The notes: generated by a model from the sequence alone, not told the origin. 64,000 nucleotides of DNA from Drosophila miranda (GCF_003369915.1 NW_022881614.1:6345001-6409000), one strand, 5' to 3'; numbered from the stretch's first letter, positions 46,323-60,169 are shown. Numbers and translations are program-made.

Positions 46323-47416
46323 CGAGGGGGAACGTTGTGAGTTGCTGCGGACACCGCAACTCTACGGTTATACCCGATACTAAGTCAGTATGGCTCTCCT
46401 CCGGCAGACGCCGCTAATATTGAACGACACGACAAAGAGTGCGTGCGAGAGAGACAGAAAATCAGTCTGAGCGTGACGTCGGGCGCTGCGTAGCCACTGA
46501 AAATTGATTTCTTGCTTTTGGCTACAAAAATGATCCGATCTGATCCAGATTCAGCAATCTGATAGATATGGTCATTATCTATGACTCTGCGTTTTTAGTT
46601 TTCTCGAATGTGCAATATTGTGGATGCAACAGATTTTCGTCCTTTGTGTGGGCGGAAGGGGGTGGGGCGAAATTTTGAGATACACGTTTTATAGTTAGAT
46701 CTAACAGGAGTGCGGATACCAAATTTGGTTACTCTAGCCTTAATAGTCTCTGAGATTTTTGAATATCCCCAGATTTTCGTCCTTTGCGGGGGCGGAAGGG
46801 GGTGTGGCGAAATTTTGAAACAAACTCGTCTCGGTCCGATATACTAGGAGTGTGGATACCAAATTTGGTTGCTCTAGCTTTTGTAGTCTCTGAGATCTAG
46901 GCGCTAATGTTTTACTCTAAGCAAAGCCGCCTATGCTACGTGTGTGTTAGAGAGAGACAGGGCGAGATAAAATGAAATTGTTTTCTTGATGCTGGCTATA
47001 ATAATAATACGATCCAATTCAGATTCCGCAGTCTTAAAGATATGGTCATTCTCTACAATTCTACGTTTTTGGTTTTCTCATATCTTTAAAATTGTGGATG
47101 CCACAGATTTTCGTCCTTTGTGGGGGCGGAAGTGGGCGGGGCGAAGTTTTGAAATATTTTTGTTGCAGTGACATATCACAGAAGTCTGGATCGTTGCTCT
47201 AGCTCTTATAGTCTTTGAGCACTAGGCGCTGAAGGGGACGGACAGACGGACAGACGGACGGACAGACAGACATGGCTCAATCGACTCGGCTATTGATGCT
47301 GATCAAGAATATATATACTTTATGGGGTCGGAAACGATTCCTTCTGGACGTTACACACATCGACTTTTACCACAAATCTAATATACCCCAATACTCATTT
47401 TGAGTATCGGGTATAA
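46323..47416 (+). mobile_element. ISY Helentron inside the duplicated unit, copy 2
   Basis: Same insertion site as 35019-36112 with near-identical sequence, so the insertion predates the duplication. Confidence 0.9.
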
Positions 47417-49192
47417 AAAAAAAAATTAATTTATAATGTTTAATTAAATTTCGTTTTGGCTCACCATTGCTGATCGCTGGTATGACCCCCGCTGCTTTTG
47501 AAAATTTTTTTGATTTTTATTTTTTTTCCTTTATACATACCTAATTTACTTATTTCGAATATCCTATATTATATTCCTATCTTTTCTATTTATACTCCAC
47601 CATTTATATATACCTATACCTATAAATTTTTTTTCCTCCTTAGGGATTAAGCCTCCGATTTTTTTTTCATTCCACTAATTTTTTTTCTTGAGTTGCCTGC
47701 TGATTGTAGTTCAATACTTGTGTTATTTTTGGAAGTAAAACTTGGTTTGCTAGTTTTTTATTGAAGCAACCTGTCTATGATGAAGTACAACGAAATATAT
47801 TGAATTTTATTAGCAATGAACATGGAGTAGACTTATAATTTCCCAGGGACAGGGTGACGTAATGGGGTAGGGTAAGAATTTTAGGGATTTCCAGAACCTT
47901 CGCACCACTGGAAATCATGGAAGGGTGGGTATAGAATCGTGTGGGTCGACTTCCATCGCAAGACCTCACGCCCGCGAGAGTTTGGAACACGCCGACGAAA
48001 GCCCCTAGTACTTTCGGGTACGCCCTATGATTGTGCCATTTAATGTCCGTTATGCTCGGAATAGGCATAGTGTTGTTTTCGGAGTTCGCTCCCGGTAGAG
48101 TCACGGGATTGTAAAAAATTTAAAGTTTATGTAGTAGAAGTCGAGACGCGGTCAAACGAACCCCCCCAAGTTACCGAATGAGCACGGAACCAAAGAATCC
48201 CCCCGGCCGTGACCTCGACATCCCCTCCAATCCATCCCCTACTCACGTATAGCAATATATCGTGGAATTGTTACATAAATTTTGGCGCCCAACGTGGGTC
48301 ACTAGCCAAAGTTATAGTGACAGTAAAAAGTATTGGTAACTTTAGCAACAAAATCAGCTATTGGCTCGTCCCACCTATTGCTCGTTTGTATTCATATGCT
48401 TAATGCTGACTTTAGTTTTCTCTAAACGATCTGGTCATTGCTCCGATACAATTTCAGAATATTGCGGATTCTGCTTGGATCCTAATACTGGTTGTTCCTC
48501 TGAGTTTTATGGGGAAGTCGTCGAGTCTACGAAGAAGGGAAGCTTAAGTGATCATCCGGAATTGAGAAAGTAGTTCCCATGTTGACGCATCCTGTCGGGC
48601 TAGTCAAACTTGTTGTCTGGAATGTGTATATATGCTGCTTGCGTATTCATACCGAACAAGCGAGATTGGTTTAGGTCGCGTCCTCCAAGCTACAGTTAAT
48701 TCAGCGGATATTAGTTTCAATAGATTGAATTGTGAGGTTGATTCGGATTTGGTATTTTTACTCTTTGCGCATAGCATACGGTTGCATACAATTGCAGAAT
48801 ATTGCATATTTGGTTTCGGCCGGATATCAGTACTGATTGTCCCTGTACGGGTGATGGAAGCACAGAGATGGCGGTCCCAGATTTGGTCTTCATTCATACC
48901 CTTACCATTGGCGGGTATTATTCCAGCGGCAGCGGTGGCTGCATATGGTTGTCTGGAACTAGCGCGTATGCTGCTTGCGTATCCTTGCCGAATCATATGT
49001 GAACACTTAAACCAGTGCACTGATACTAAGACAATGCAAATTAAAAACCATAGCCCAAACAAAACCAATTCTTTTGTCGCTGTTCCAAAGATTCGCCACT
49101 CCTATTCCTATCTTATTATGTCACCCATTAAATGTCACCCTAGGAAAAATTTGGTAGAATATAGCAAAAAAAAAAAAAATAAATAAAAAAAA
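47417..49192. other. Retroelement remnant with tRNA-Lys-type primer site and ~338 bp tandem repeat, copy 2
   Basis: Counterpart of 36113-37887. The primer-like TGGCGCCCAACGTGGG is at 48283-48298 and tandem landmarks recur at 48455 and 48795. Stops fall at the same places as in copy 1. Confidence 0.5.
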
Positions 49193-51398
49193 CGAGGGGG
49201 AACGTTGTGAGTTGCTGCGGACACCGCAACTCTACGGTTATACCCGATACTAAGTCAGTATGGCTCTCCTCCGGCAGACGCCGCTAATATTAAACGACAC
49301 GACAAAGAGTGCGTGCGAGAGAGACAGAAAATCAGTCTGAGCGTGACGTCGGGCGCTGCGTAGCCACTGCAAATTGATTTGTTCCTATTGGCTATAAAAA
49401 TGATCTGATCTGATCCAGATTCAGCAATCTGATAGATTTGGTCATTATCTATGATTCTGCGTTTTTAGTTTTCTCGAATCTGCAATATTGTGCATGCAAC
49501 AGATTTTCGTCCTTTGTGTAGGCGGAAGGGGGTGGGGCGAAATTTTAAGAAATACGTTTTATAGTGAGATCTAACAGGAGTGCGGATACTAAATTTCGTT
49601 ACTCTAGCGTTAAGTCTTTGAGATTTGTGAATATCCCCAGATTTTCGTTCTTTGCGGGGGCGGAAGGGGGTGTGGCGAAATTTTGAAATAAACTCGTCTC
49701 GGTACTATATATTAGGAGTCTGGATACCAAATTTGGTTGCTCTAGCTATTATAGTCTCAGAGATCTAGGCGCTAATGTTTTACTCTAAGCAAAGCCGCCT
49801 ATGCTACGTGTGTGTTAGAGAGAGACAGGGCGAGAAAAAATTAAATTGTTTTCTTGATGCTGGCTATAATAATTATACGATCTGGTTCAGATTTGGCACT
49901 CTAGAAGATATAGTCATCTTCTACGATTCTGCGTTTTTAGTTTTCTCGTATCTTTAAAAATGTGGATGCCACAGATTTTCGCCCTTTGTGGGGGCGGAAG
50001 TGGGCGGGGCAAAGTTTTGAAATATTTTTGTAGCAGTGACATATCACAGAAGTCTGGATCCAAAACATCGTTGCTCTCGCTCTTATAGTCTTTGAGCACT
50101 AGGCGCTGAAGGGGACGGACAGACGGACAGACGGACGGACGGACAGACGGACAGACGGACAGACAGACATGGCTCAATCGACTCGGCTATTAATGCTGAT
50201 CAAGAATATATATACTTTATGGGGTCGGAAACGATTCCTTTTGGACGTTACACACATCCACTTTTACCACAAATCTAATATACCCCAATACTCATTTTGA
50301 GTATCGGGTATAACGAGGGAGAACGTTGTGAGTTGCTGCGGAGACCGCAACTCTACAGTTATACCCGATACTAAGTCAGTATGGCTCTCCTCCGGCAGAC
50401 GCCGCTAATATTAAACGACACGACAAGGAGTGCGTGCGAGAGACAGAAAATCAGTCTGAGCGTGACGTCGGGTGCTGCGTAGCCAGTGCAAATTGATTTG
50501 TTCCTTTTGGCTATAAAAATGATCTGATCTGATCCAGATTCAGCAATCTGATATATATGATCATTATCTATGATTCTGCGTTTTTAGTTTTCTCGTATCC
50601 TCAATATTGTGGATGCAACAGATTTTCGTCCTTTGTGGGGGCGGAAGGGGGTAGGGCGAAATTTTGAGATATACGTTTTATAGTGAGATCTAACAGGAGT
50701 GCGGATACCAAATTTGGTTACTCTAGCCTTAATAGTCTCTGAGATTTGTGAATATCCCCAGATTTTCATCCTTTGCGGGGGCGGAAGGGGGTGTGGCGAA
50801 ATTTTGAAACAAACTCGTCTCGGTCCGATATATTAGGAGTGTGGATACCCAATTTGGTTGCTCTAGCTTTTTGAGTCTCTGAGATCTAGGCGCTAATGTT
50901 TTACTCTAAGCAAAGCCGCCTATGCTACGTGTGTGTTAGAGAGAGACAGGGCGAGAAAAAATGAAATTGTTTTCTTGATTCTGGCTATAATAATTATACG
51001 ATCTGGTTCAGATTTTGCACTCTAAAAGATACAGTCATCTTCTACGATTCTGCGTTTTTAGTTTTCTCGTATCGTCGAAATTGTGTATGCCACAGATTTT
51101 CGCCTTTTGTGGGGGCGAAAGTGGGCGGGGCAAAGTTTTGAAATATTCTTGTAGCAGTGACATATCACAGAAGTCTGGATTCAAAACATCGTTGCTCTCG
51201 CTCTTATAGTCTTTGAGCACTAGGCGCTGAAGGGGACGGACAGACGGACAGACAGACATGGCTCAATCGACTCGGCTATTCTGATCAAGAATATATATAC
51301 TTTATGGGGTCGGAAACGATTCCTTTTGGACGTTACACACATCCACTTTTACCACAAATCTAATATCCCCCAATACTCATTTTGAGTATCGGGTATAA
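49193..51398 (+). repeat. Array monomers 1 and 2 (outside the higher-order repeat)
   Basis: These two differ from the later monomers and from each other. Monomer 1 starts with the sequence that ends the second 11.3 kb unit. Monomer 2 opens CGAGGGAGAACG and has a short GGAC/AGAC tract (51236-51256). Confidence 0.85.
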
Positions 51399-51404
51399 TA
51401 AAAA

Positions 51405-54400
51405 CGAGGGGGAACGTTGTGAGTTGCTGCGGACACCGCAACTCTACAGTTATACCCGATACTTAGTCAGTATGGCTCTCCTCCGGCAGACGCCGCTAAT
51501 ATTGAACGACACGACAAGGAGTGCGTGCGAGAGAGACAGAAAATCAGTCTGAGCGTGACGTCGGGCGCTGCGTAGCCACTGCAAATTGATTTGTTCCTAT
51601 TGGCTATAAAAATGATCTGATGTGATCCAGATTCAGCAATCTGATAGATATGGTCATTATCTATGATTCTGCGTTTTTAGTTTTCTAGAATGTGCAATAT
51701 TGTGGATGCAACAGATTTTCGTCCTTTGTGTGGGCGGAAGGGAATGGGGCGAAATTTTGAGATACACGTTTTATAGTAAGATCTAACAGAAGTGCGGATA
51801 CCAAATTTGGTTACTCTAGCCTTAATAGTCTCTGAGATTTTTGAATATCCCCAGATTTTCGTCCTTTGCGGGGGCGGAAGGGGGTGTGGCGAAATTTTGA
51901 AACAAACTCGTCTCGGTCCGATATATTAGGAGTGTGGATACCAAATTTGGTTGCTCTAGCTTTTATAGTCTCTGAGATGTGTGTTAGAGAGAGACAGGGC
52001 GAGAAAAAATGAAATTGTTTTCTTGATGCTGGCTATAATAATAATACGATCCAATTCAGCTTCTGCAGTCTTAAAGATATGGTCATTCTCTAATATCCTA
52101 CGTTTTTGGTTTTCTCATATCTTTAAAATTGTGGATGTCACAGCAGTGACATATCACAGAAGTCTGGATCCAAAACATCGTTGCTCTAGCTCTGATAGTC
52201 TTTGAGCGCTAGGCGCTGAAGGGGACGGACAGACGGACGGACGGACAGACGGACAGACGGACGGACGAACAGACAGACAGACAGACAGGGCCCAATCGAC
52301 TCGGCTATTGATGCTGATCAAGAATATATATACTTTATGGGGTCGGAAACGATTCCTTCTGGACGTTACGCACATCCACTTTTACCCCAAATCTAATATA
52401 CCCCAATACTCATTTTGAGTATCGGGTATAACGAGGGGGAACGTTGTGAGTTGCTGCGGACACCGCAGTCCTACGGTTATACCCGATACTAAGTCAGTAT
52501 GGCTCTCCTCCGGCAGACGCCGCTAATATTAAACGACACGACAAAGAATGCGTGCGAGAGAGACAGAAAATCAGTCTGAGCGTGACGTCGGGCGCTGCGT
52601 AGCCACTGCAAATTGATTTGTTCCTATTGGATATAAAAATGATCTCATCTGATCCAGATTCTGCAATCTGATAGATATGGTCATTATATATGATTCTGCG
52701 TTTTTAGTTTTCTCGAATGTGCAATATTGTGGATGCAACAGATTTTCGTCCTTTGTGTGGGCGGAAGGGGGTGGGGCGAAATTTTGAGATACACGTTTTA
52801 TAGTTAGATCTAACAGGAGTGCGGATACCAAATTTGGTTACTCTAGCCTTAATAGTCTCTGAGATTTTTGAATATCCCCAGATTTTCGTCCTTTGCGGGG
52901 GCGGAAGGGGGTGTGGCGAAATTTTGAAACAAACTCGTCTCGGTCCGATATATTAGGAGTGTGGATACCAAATTTGGTTGCTCTAGCTTTTGTAGTCTCT
53001 GAGATCTAGGCGCTAATGTTTTACTCTAAGCAAAGCCGCCTATGCTACGTGTGTGTTAGAGAGAGACAGGGCGAGAAAAAATGAAATTGTTTTCTTGATG
53101 CTGGCTTTAATAATAATACGATCCAATTCAGCTTCTGCAGTCTTAAAGATATGGTCATTCTCTAATATCCTACGTTTTTGGTTTTCTCGTATCGTCGAAA
53201 TTGTGGATGCCACAGATTTTCGCCTTTTGTGGGGGCGAAAGTGGGCGGGGCAAAGTTTTGAAATATTCTTGTAGCAGTGACATATCACAGAAGTCTGGAT
53301 TCAAAACATCGTTGCTCTCGCTCTTATAGTCTTTGAGCACTAGGCGCTGAAGGGGACGGACAGACGGACGGACGGACAGACGGACAGACGGACGGACGGA
53401 CAGACAGACAGACAGACAGGGCCCAATCGACTCGGCTATTGATGCTGATCAAGAATATATATACTTTATGGGGTCGGAAACGATTCCTTCTGGACGTTAC
53501 ACACATCCACTTTTACCACAAATCGAATATACCCCAATACTCATTTTGAGTATCGGGTATAACGAGGGGGAACGTTGTGAGTTGCTGCGGACACCGCAGC
53601 TCTACGGTTATACCCGATACTAAGTCAGTATGGCTCTCCTCCGGCAGACGCCGCTAATATTAAACGACACGACAAAGAATGCGTGCGAAAGAGACAGAAA
53701 ATCAGTCTGAGCGTGACGTCGGGCGCTGCGTAGCCACTGCAAATTGATTTGTTCCTATTGGCTATAAAAATGATCTCATCTGATCCAGATTCTGCAATCT
53801 GATAGATATGGTCATTATATATGATTCTGCGTTTTTAGTTTTCTCGAATGTGCAATATTGTGGATGCAACAGATTTTCGTCCTTTGTGTGGGCGGAAGGG
53901 GGTGGGGCGAAATTTTGAGATACACGTTTTATAGTTGGATCTAACAGGAGTGCGGATACCAAATTTGGTTACTCTATCCTTAATAGTCTCTGAGATTTTT
54001 GAATATCCCCAGATTTTCGTCCTTTGCGGGGGCGGAAGGGGGTGTGGCGAAATTTTGAAACAAACTCGTCTCGGTCCGATATATTAGGAGTGTGGATACC
54101 AAATTTGGTTGCTCTAGCTTTTGTAGTCTCTGAGTATAACGAGGTATATGGCGCTAATGTTTTACTCTAAGCAAAGCCGCCTATGCTACGTGTGTGTTAG
54201 AGAGAGACAGGGCGAGAAAAAATGAAATTGTTTTCTTGATGCTGGCTATAATAATGATACGATCCAATTCAGATTCCGCAGTCTTAAAGATATGGTCATT
54301 CTGTACAATTCTACGTTTTTGGTTTTCTCGTATCGTCGAAATTGTGGATGCCACAGATTTTCGCCTTTTGTGGGGGCGAAAGTGGGCGGGGCAAAGTTTT

Positions 54401-54659
54401 GAAATATTCTTGTAGCAGTGACATATCACAGAAGTCTGGATTCAAAACATCGTTGCTCTCGCTCTTATAGTCTTTGAGCACTAGGCGCTGAAGGGGACGG
54501 ACAGACGGACAGACAGACATGGCTCAATCGACTCGGCTATTCTGATCAAGAATATATATACTTTATGGGGTCGGAAACGATTCCTTTTGGACGTTACACA
54601 CATCCACTTTTACCACAAATCTAATATACCCCAATACTCATTTTGAGTATCGGGTATAA
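51405..54659 (+). repeat. Higher-order repeat unit A (three ISY monomers)
   Basis: Monomers 51405, 52432 and 53563. Type 1 has a deletion at ~51976 (GAGAT joined to GTGTGTTAG) and another at ~52143. Type 2 is full length. Type 3 has an inserted TATAACGAGGTATAT at 54135-54149 and a TAAAAA spacer after it. Confidence 0.9.
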
Positions 54660-54665
54660 TAAAAA

Positions 54666-57600
54666 CGAGGGGGAACGTTGTGAGTTGCTGCGGACACCGC
54701 AACTCTACAGTTATACCCGATAGTTAGTCAGTATGGCTCTCCTCCGGCAGACGCCGCTAATATTGAACGACACGACAAGGAGTGCGTGCGAGAGAGACAG
54801 AAAATCAGTCTGAGCGTGACGTCGGGCGCTGCGTAGCCACTGCAAATTGATTTGTTCCTATTGGCTATAAAAATGATCTGATGTGATCCAGATTCAGCAA
54901 TCTGATAGATATGGTCATTATCTATGATTCTGCGTTTTTAGTTTTCTAGAATGTGCAATATTGTGGATGCAACAGATTTTCGTCCTTTGTGTGGGCGGAA
55001 GGGAATGGGGCGAAATTTTGAGATACACGTTTTATAGTAAGATCTAACAGAAGTGCGGATACCAAATTTGGTTACTCTAGCCTTAATAGTCTCTGAGATT
55101 TTTGAATATCCCCAGATTTTCGTCCTTTGCGGGGGCGGAAGGGGGTGTGGCGAAATTTTGAAACAAACTCGTCTCGGTCCGATATATTAGGAGTGTGGAT
55201 ACCAAATTTGGTTGCTCTAGCTTTTATAGTCTCTGAGATGTGTGTTAGAGAGAGACAGGGCGAGAAAAAATGAAATTGTTTTCTTGATGCTGGCTATAAT
55301 AATAATACGATCCAATTCAGCTTCTGCAGTCTTAAAGATATGGTCATTCTCTAATATCCTACGTTTTTGGTTTTCTCATATCTTTAAAATTGTGGATGTC
55401 ACAGCAGAGACAAAGCGCATAAGTCTGGATCCAAAACATCGTTGCTCTAGCTCTGATAGTCTTTGAGCGCTAGGCGCTGAAGGGGACGGACAGACGGACG
55501 GACGGACAGACGGACAGACGGACGGACGAACAGACAGACAGACAGACAGGGCCCAATCGACTCGGCTATTGATGCTGATCAAGAATATATATACTTTATG
55601 GGGTCGGAAACGATTCCTTCTGGACGTTACACACATCCCCTTTTACCACAAATCTAATATACCCCAATACTCATTTTGAGTATCGGGTATAACGAGGGGG
55701 AACGTTGTGAGTTGCTGCGGACACCGCAGTCCTACGGTTATACCCGATACTAAGTCAGTATGGCTCTCCTCCGGCAGACGCCGCTAATATTAAACGACAC
55801 GACAAAGAATGCGTGCGAGAGAGACAGAAAATCAGTCTGAGCGTGACGTCGGGCGCTGCGTAGCCACTGCAAATTGATTTGTTCCTATTGGATATAAAAA
55901 TGATCTCATCTGATCCAGATTCTGCAATCTGATAGATATGGTCATTATATATGATTCTGCGTTTTTAGTTTTCTCGAATGTGCAATATTGTGGATGCAAC
56001 AGATTTTCGTCCTTTGTGTGGGCGGAAGGGGGTGGGGCGAAATTTTGAGATACACGTTTTATAGTTAGATCTAACAGGAGTGCGGATACCAAATTTGGTT
56101 ACTCTAGCCTTAATAGTCTCTGAGATTTTTGAATATCCCCAGATTTTCGTCCTTTGCGGGGGCGGAAGGGGGTGTGGCGAAATTTTGAAACAAACTCGTC
56201 TCGGTCCGATATATTAGGAGTGTGGATACCAAATTTGGTTGCTCTAGCTTTTGTAGTCTCTGAGATCTAGGCGCTAATGTTTTACTCTAAGCAAAGCCGC
56301 CTATGCTACGTGTGTGTTAGAGAGAGACAGGGCGAGAAAAAATGAAATTGTTTTCTTGATGCTGGCTATAATAATAATACGATCCAATTCAGCTTCTGCA
56401 GTCTTAAAGATATGGTCATTCTCTAATATCCTACGTTTTTGGTTTTCTCGTATCGTCGAAATTGTGGATGCCACAGATTTTCGCCTTTTGTGGGGGCGAA
56501 AGTGGGCGGGGCAAAGTTTTGAAATATTCTTGTAGCAGTGACATATCACAGAAGTCTGGATTCAAAACATCGTTGCTCTCGCTCTTATAGTCTTTGAGCA
56601 CTAGGCGCTGAAGGGGACGGACAGACGGACGGACGGACAGACGGACAGACGGACGGACGGACAGACAGACAGACAGACAGGGCCCAATCGACTCGGCTAT
56701 TGATGCTGATCAAGAATATATATACTTTATGGGGTCGGAAACGATTCCTTCTGGACGTTACACACATCCACTTTTACCACAAATCGAATATACCCCAATA
56801 CTCATTTTGAGTATCGGGTATAACGAGGGGGAACGTTGTGAGTTGCTGCGGACACCGCAGCTCTACGGTTATACCCGATACTAAGTCAGTATGGCTCTCC
56901 TCCGGCAGACGCCGCTAATATTAAACGACACGACAAAGAATGCGTGCGAAAGAGACAGAAAATCAGTCTGAGCGTGACGTCGGGCGCTGCGTAGCCACTG
57001 CAAATTGATTTGTTACTATTGGCTATAAAAATGATCTCATCTGATCCAGATTCTGAAATCTGATAGATATGGTCATTATATATGATTCTGCGTTTTTAGT
57101 TTTCTCGAATGTGCAATATTGTGGATGCAACAGATTTTCGTCCTTTGTGTGGGCGGAAGGGGGTGGGGCGAAATTTTGAGATACACGTTTTATAGTTAGA
57201 TCTAACAGGAGTGCGGATACCAAATTTGGTTACTCTAGCCTTAATAGTCTCTGAGATTTTTGAATATCCCCAGATTTTCGTCCTTTGCGGGGGCGGAAGG
57301 GGTGTGGCGAAATTTTGAAACAAACTCGTCTCGGTCCGATATATTAGGAGTGTGGATACCAAATTTGGTTGCTCTAGCTTTTGTAGTCTCTGAGTATAAC
57401 GAGGTATATGGCGCTAATGTTTTACTCTAAGCAAAGCCGCCTATGCTACGTGTGTGTTAGAGAGAGACAGGGCGAGAAAAAATGAAATTGTTTTCTTGAT
57501 GCTGGCTATAATAATGATACGATCCAATTCAGATTCCGCAGTCTTAAAGATATGGTCATTCTGTACAATTCTACGTTTTTGGTTTTCTCGTATCGTCGAA

Positions 57601-57919
57601 ATTGTGGATGCCACAGATTTTCGCCTTTTGTGGGGGCGAAAGTGGGCGGGGCAAAGTTTTGAAATATTCTTTTGGCAGTGACATATCACAGAAGTCTGGA
57701 TTCAAAACATCGTTGCTCTCGCTCTTATAGTCTTTGAGCACTAGGCGCTGAAGGGGACGGACAGACGGACAGACAGACATGGCTCAATCGACTCGGCTAT
57801 TCTGATCAAGAATATATATACTTTATGGGGTCGGAAACGATTCCTTTTGGACGTTACACACATCCACTTTTACCACAAATCTAATATACCCCAATACTCA
57901 TTTTGAGTATCGGGTATAA
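54666..57919 (+). repeat. Higher-order repeat unit B (three ISY monomers)
   Basis: It repeats unit A with a 3261 bp offset (54666, 55693, 56824), including the deletion at ~55237 and the insertion at 57395-57409. A private change near 55405-55421 replaces the post-deletion sequence. Confidence 0.9.
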
Positions 57920-57925
57920 TAAAAA

Positions 57926-60155
57926 CGAGGGGGAACGTTGTGAGTTGCTGCGGACACCGCAACTCTACAGTTATACCCGATAGTTAGTCAGTATGGCTCT
58001 CCTCCGGCAGACGCCGCTAATATTGAACGACACGACAAGGAGTGCGTGCGAGAGAGACAGAAAATCAGTCTGAGCGTGACGTCGGGCGCTGCGTAACCAC
58101 GGCAAATTGATTTGTTCCTATTGGCTATAAAAATGATCTGATGTGATCCAGATTCAGCAATCTGATAGATATGGTCATTATCTATGATTCTGCGTTTTTA
58201 TTTTTCTAGAATGTGCAATATTGTGGATGCAACAGATTTTCGTCCTTTGTGTGGGCGGAAGGGAATGGGCCGAAATTTTGAGATACACGTTTTATAGTAA
58301 GATCTAACAGAAGTGCGGATACCAAATTTGGTTACTCTAGCCTTAATAGTCTCTGAGATTTTTGAATATCCCCAGATTTTCGTCCTTTGCGGGGGCTGAA
58401 GGGGGTGTGGCGAAATTTTGAAACAAACTCGTCTCGGTCCGATATATTAGGAGTGCGGATACCAAATTTGGTTGCTCTAGCTTTTATAGTCTCTGAGATC
58501 TAGGCGCTAATGTTTTACTCTAAGCAAAAACCGCCTATGCTACGTGTGTGTTAGAGAGAGACAGGGCGAGAAAAAATGAAATTGTTTTCTTGATGCTGGC
58601 TATAATAATAATACGATCCAATTCAGCTTCTGCAGTCTTAAAGATATGGTCATTCTCTAATATCCTACGTTTTTGGTTTTCTCATATCTTTAAAATTGTG
58701 GATGTCACAGATTTTCGTCCTTTGTGGGGGCGGAAGTGGGCGGGGCGAAGTTTTGAAATATTTTTGTAGCAGTGACATATCACAGAAGTCTGGATCCAAA
58801 ACATCGTTGCTCTAGCTATTATAGTCTTTGAGCGCTAGGCGCTGAAGGGGACGGACAGACGGACGGACGGACAGACGGACAGACGGACGGACGGTTAGAC
58901 AGACAGACAGACAGGGCCCAATCGACTCGGCTATTGATGCTGATCAAGAACATATATACTTTATGGGGTCGGAAACGATTCCTTCTGGACGTTACACACA
59001 TCCACTTTTACCACAAATCTAATATACCCCAATACTCATTTTGAGTATCGGGTATAACGAGGGGGAACGTTGTGAGTTGCTGCGGACATCGCAGCTCTAC
59101 GGTTATACCCGATACTAAGTCAGTATGGCTCTCCTCCGGCAGACGCCGCTAATATTAAACGACACGACAAAGAGTGCGTGCGAGAGAGACAGAAAATCAG
59201 TCTGAGCGTGACGTCGGGCGCTGCGTAGCCACTGCAAATTGATTTGTTCCTATTGGCTATAAAAATGATCTCATCTGATCCAGATTCAGCAATCTGATAG
59301 ATATGGTCATTATATATGATTCTGCGTTTTTAGTTTTCTCGAATGTGCAATATTGTGGATGCAACAGATTTTCGTCCTTTGTGTGGGCGGAAGGGGGTGG
59401 GGCGAAATTTTGAGATACACGTTTTATAGTTAGATCTAACAGGAGTGCGGATACCAAATTTGGTTACTCTAGCCTTAATAGTCTCTGAGATTTTTGAATA
59501 TCCCCAGATTTTCGTCCTTTGCGGGGGCGGACGGGGGTGTGGCGAAATTTTGAAACAAACTCGTCTCGGTCCGATATATTAGGAGTGTGGATACAAAATT
59601 TGGTTGCTCTAGCTTTTGTAGTCTCTGAGATCTAGGCGCTAATGTTTTACTCTAAGCAAAGCCGCCTATGCTACGTGTGTGTTAGAGAGAGACAGGGCGA
59701 GAAAAAATGAAATTGTTTTCTTGATGCTGGCTATAATAATGATACGGTCCAATTCAGATTCCGCAGTCTTAAAGATATGGTCATTCTCTACAATTTTACG
59801 TTTTTGGTTTTCTCATATCTTTAAAATTGTGGATGCCACAGATTTTCGTCTTTTGTGGGGGCGGAAGTGGGCGGGGCGAAGTTTTGAAATATTTTGTAGC
59901 AGTGACATATCACAGAAGTCTGGATCCAAAACATCGTTGCTCTAGCTCTTATAGTCTTTGAGCACTAGGCGCTGAAGGGGACGGACAGACGGACAGACGG
60001 ACAGACACACAGGGCTCAATCGACTCGGCTATTGATGCTGATCAAGAATATGTATACTTTATGGGGTCGGAAACGATTCCTTCTGGACGTTACACACATC
60101 CACTTTTACCACAAATCTAATATACCCCAATACTCATTTTGAGTATCGGGTATAA
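57926..60155 (+). repeat. Partial third higher-order unit (two ISY monomers)
   Basis: The monomer at 57926 shares TAGTTAGTC and GGAATGGG variants with type 1 but lacks its deletions, so it looks like the undeleted precursor. The monomer at 59058 resembles type 2 at the start and other ISY copies at the end. The array stops 14 bp before the RING-gypsy 2 start codon. Confidence 0.85.
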
Positions 60156-60169
60156 AAATCTTATAAAAA

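Larger units (their letters stand above)
38155..49460. repeat. Tandem segmental duplication, copy 2 (~11.3 kb)
   Basis: It repeats 26851-38154 head to tail. Its right end runs on into a complete ISY (monomer 1 of the array), where copy 1 breaks off inside ISY. Confidence 0.95.
49193..60155 (+). repeat. Tandem array of ten ISY Helentron monomers
   Basis: Monomers start at 49193, 50314, 51405, 52432, 53563, 54666, 55693, 56824, 57926 and 59058, all plus, each ending GAGTATCGGGTATAA. Four of the first eight junctions have the 3' end running straight into CGAGGG; others carry a TAAAAA spacer. Each monomer has the 5' subterminal TTATACCCGATACT, the GGAC/AGAC tract and the 3' hairpin. Recurring short ORFs inside are judged non-coding. 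Confidence 0.95.

Noticed and set aside
50117..50167. GGAC/AGAC tetranucleotide tracts that could look like a CRISPR array or binding-site array
   Set aside because: The period is 4-8 bp without spacers; it is the microsatellite core typical of DINE-1 elements.
52014..52205. Repeated ~60-90 codon ORFs (MLERDRARKNE... plus; MCVTSRRN..., MVSALLLD..., MICHCYKN... minus) throughout the ISY array
   Set aside because: They recur at the same place in every monomer, on both strands, with no family motif, and break with any indel. They follow from repeat copying, not coding selection.
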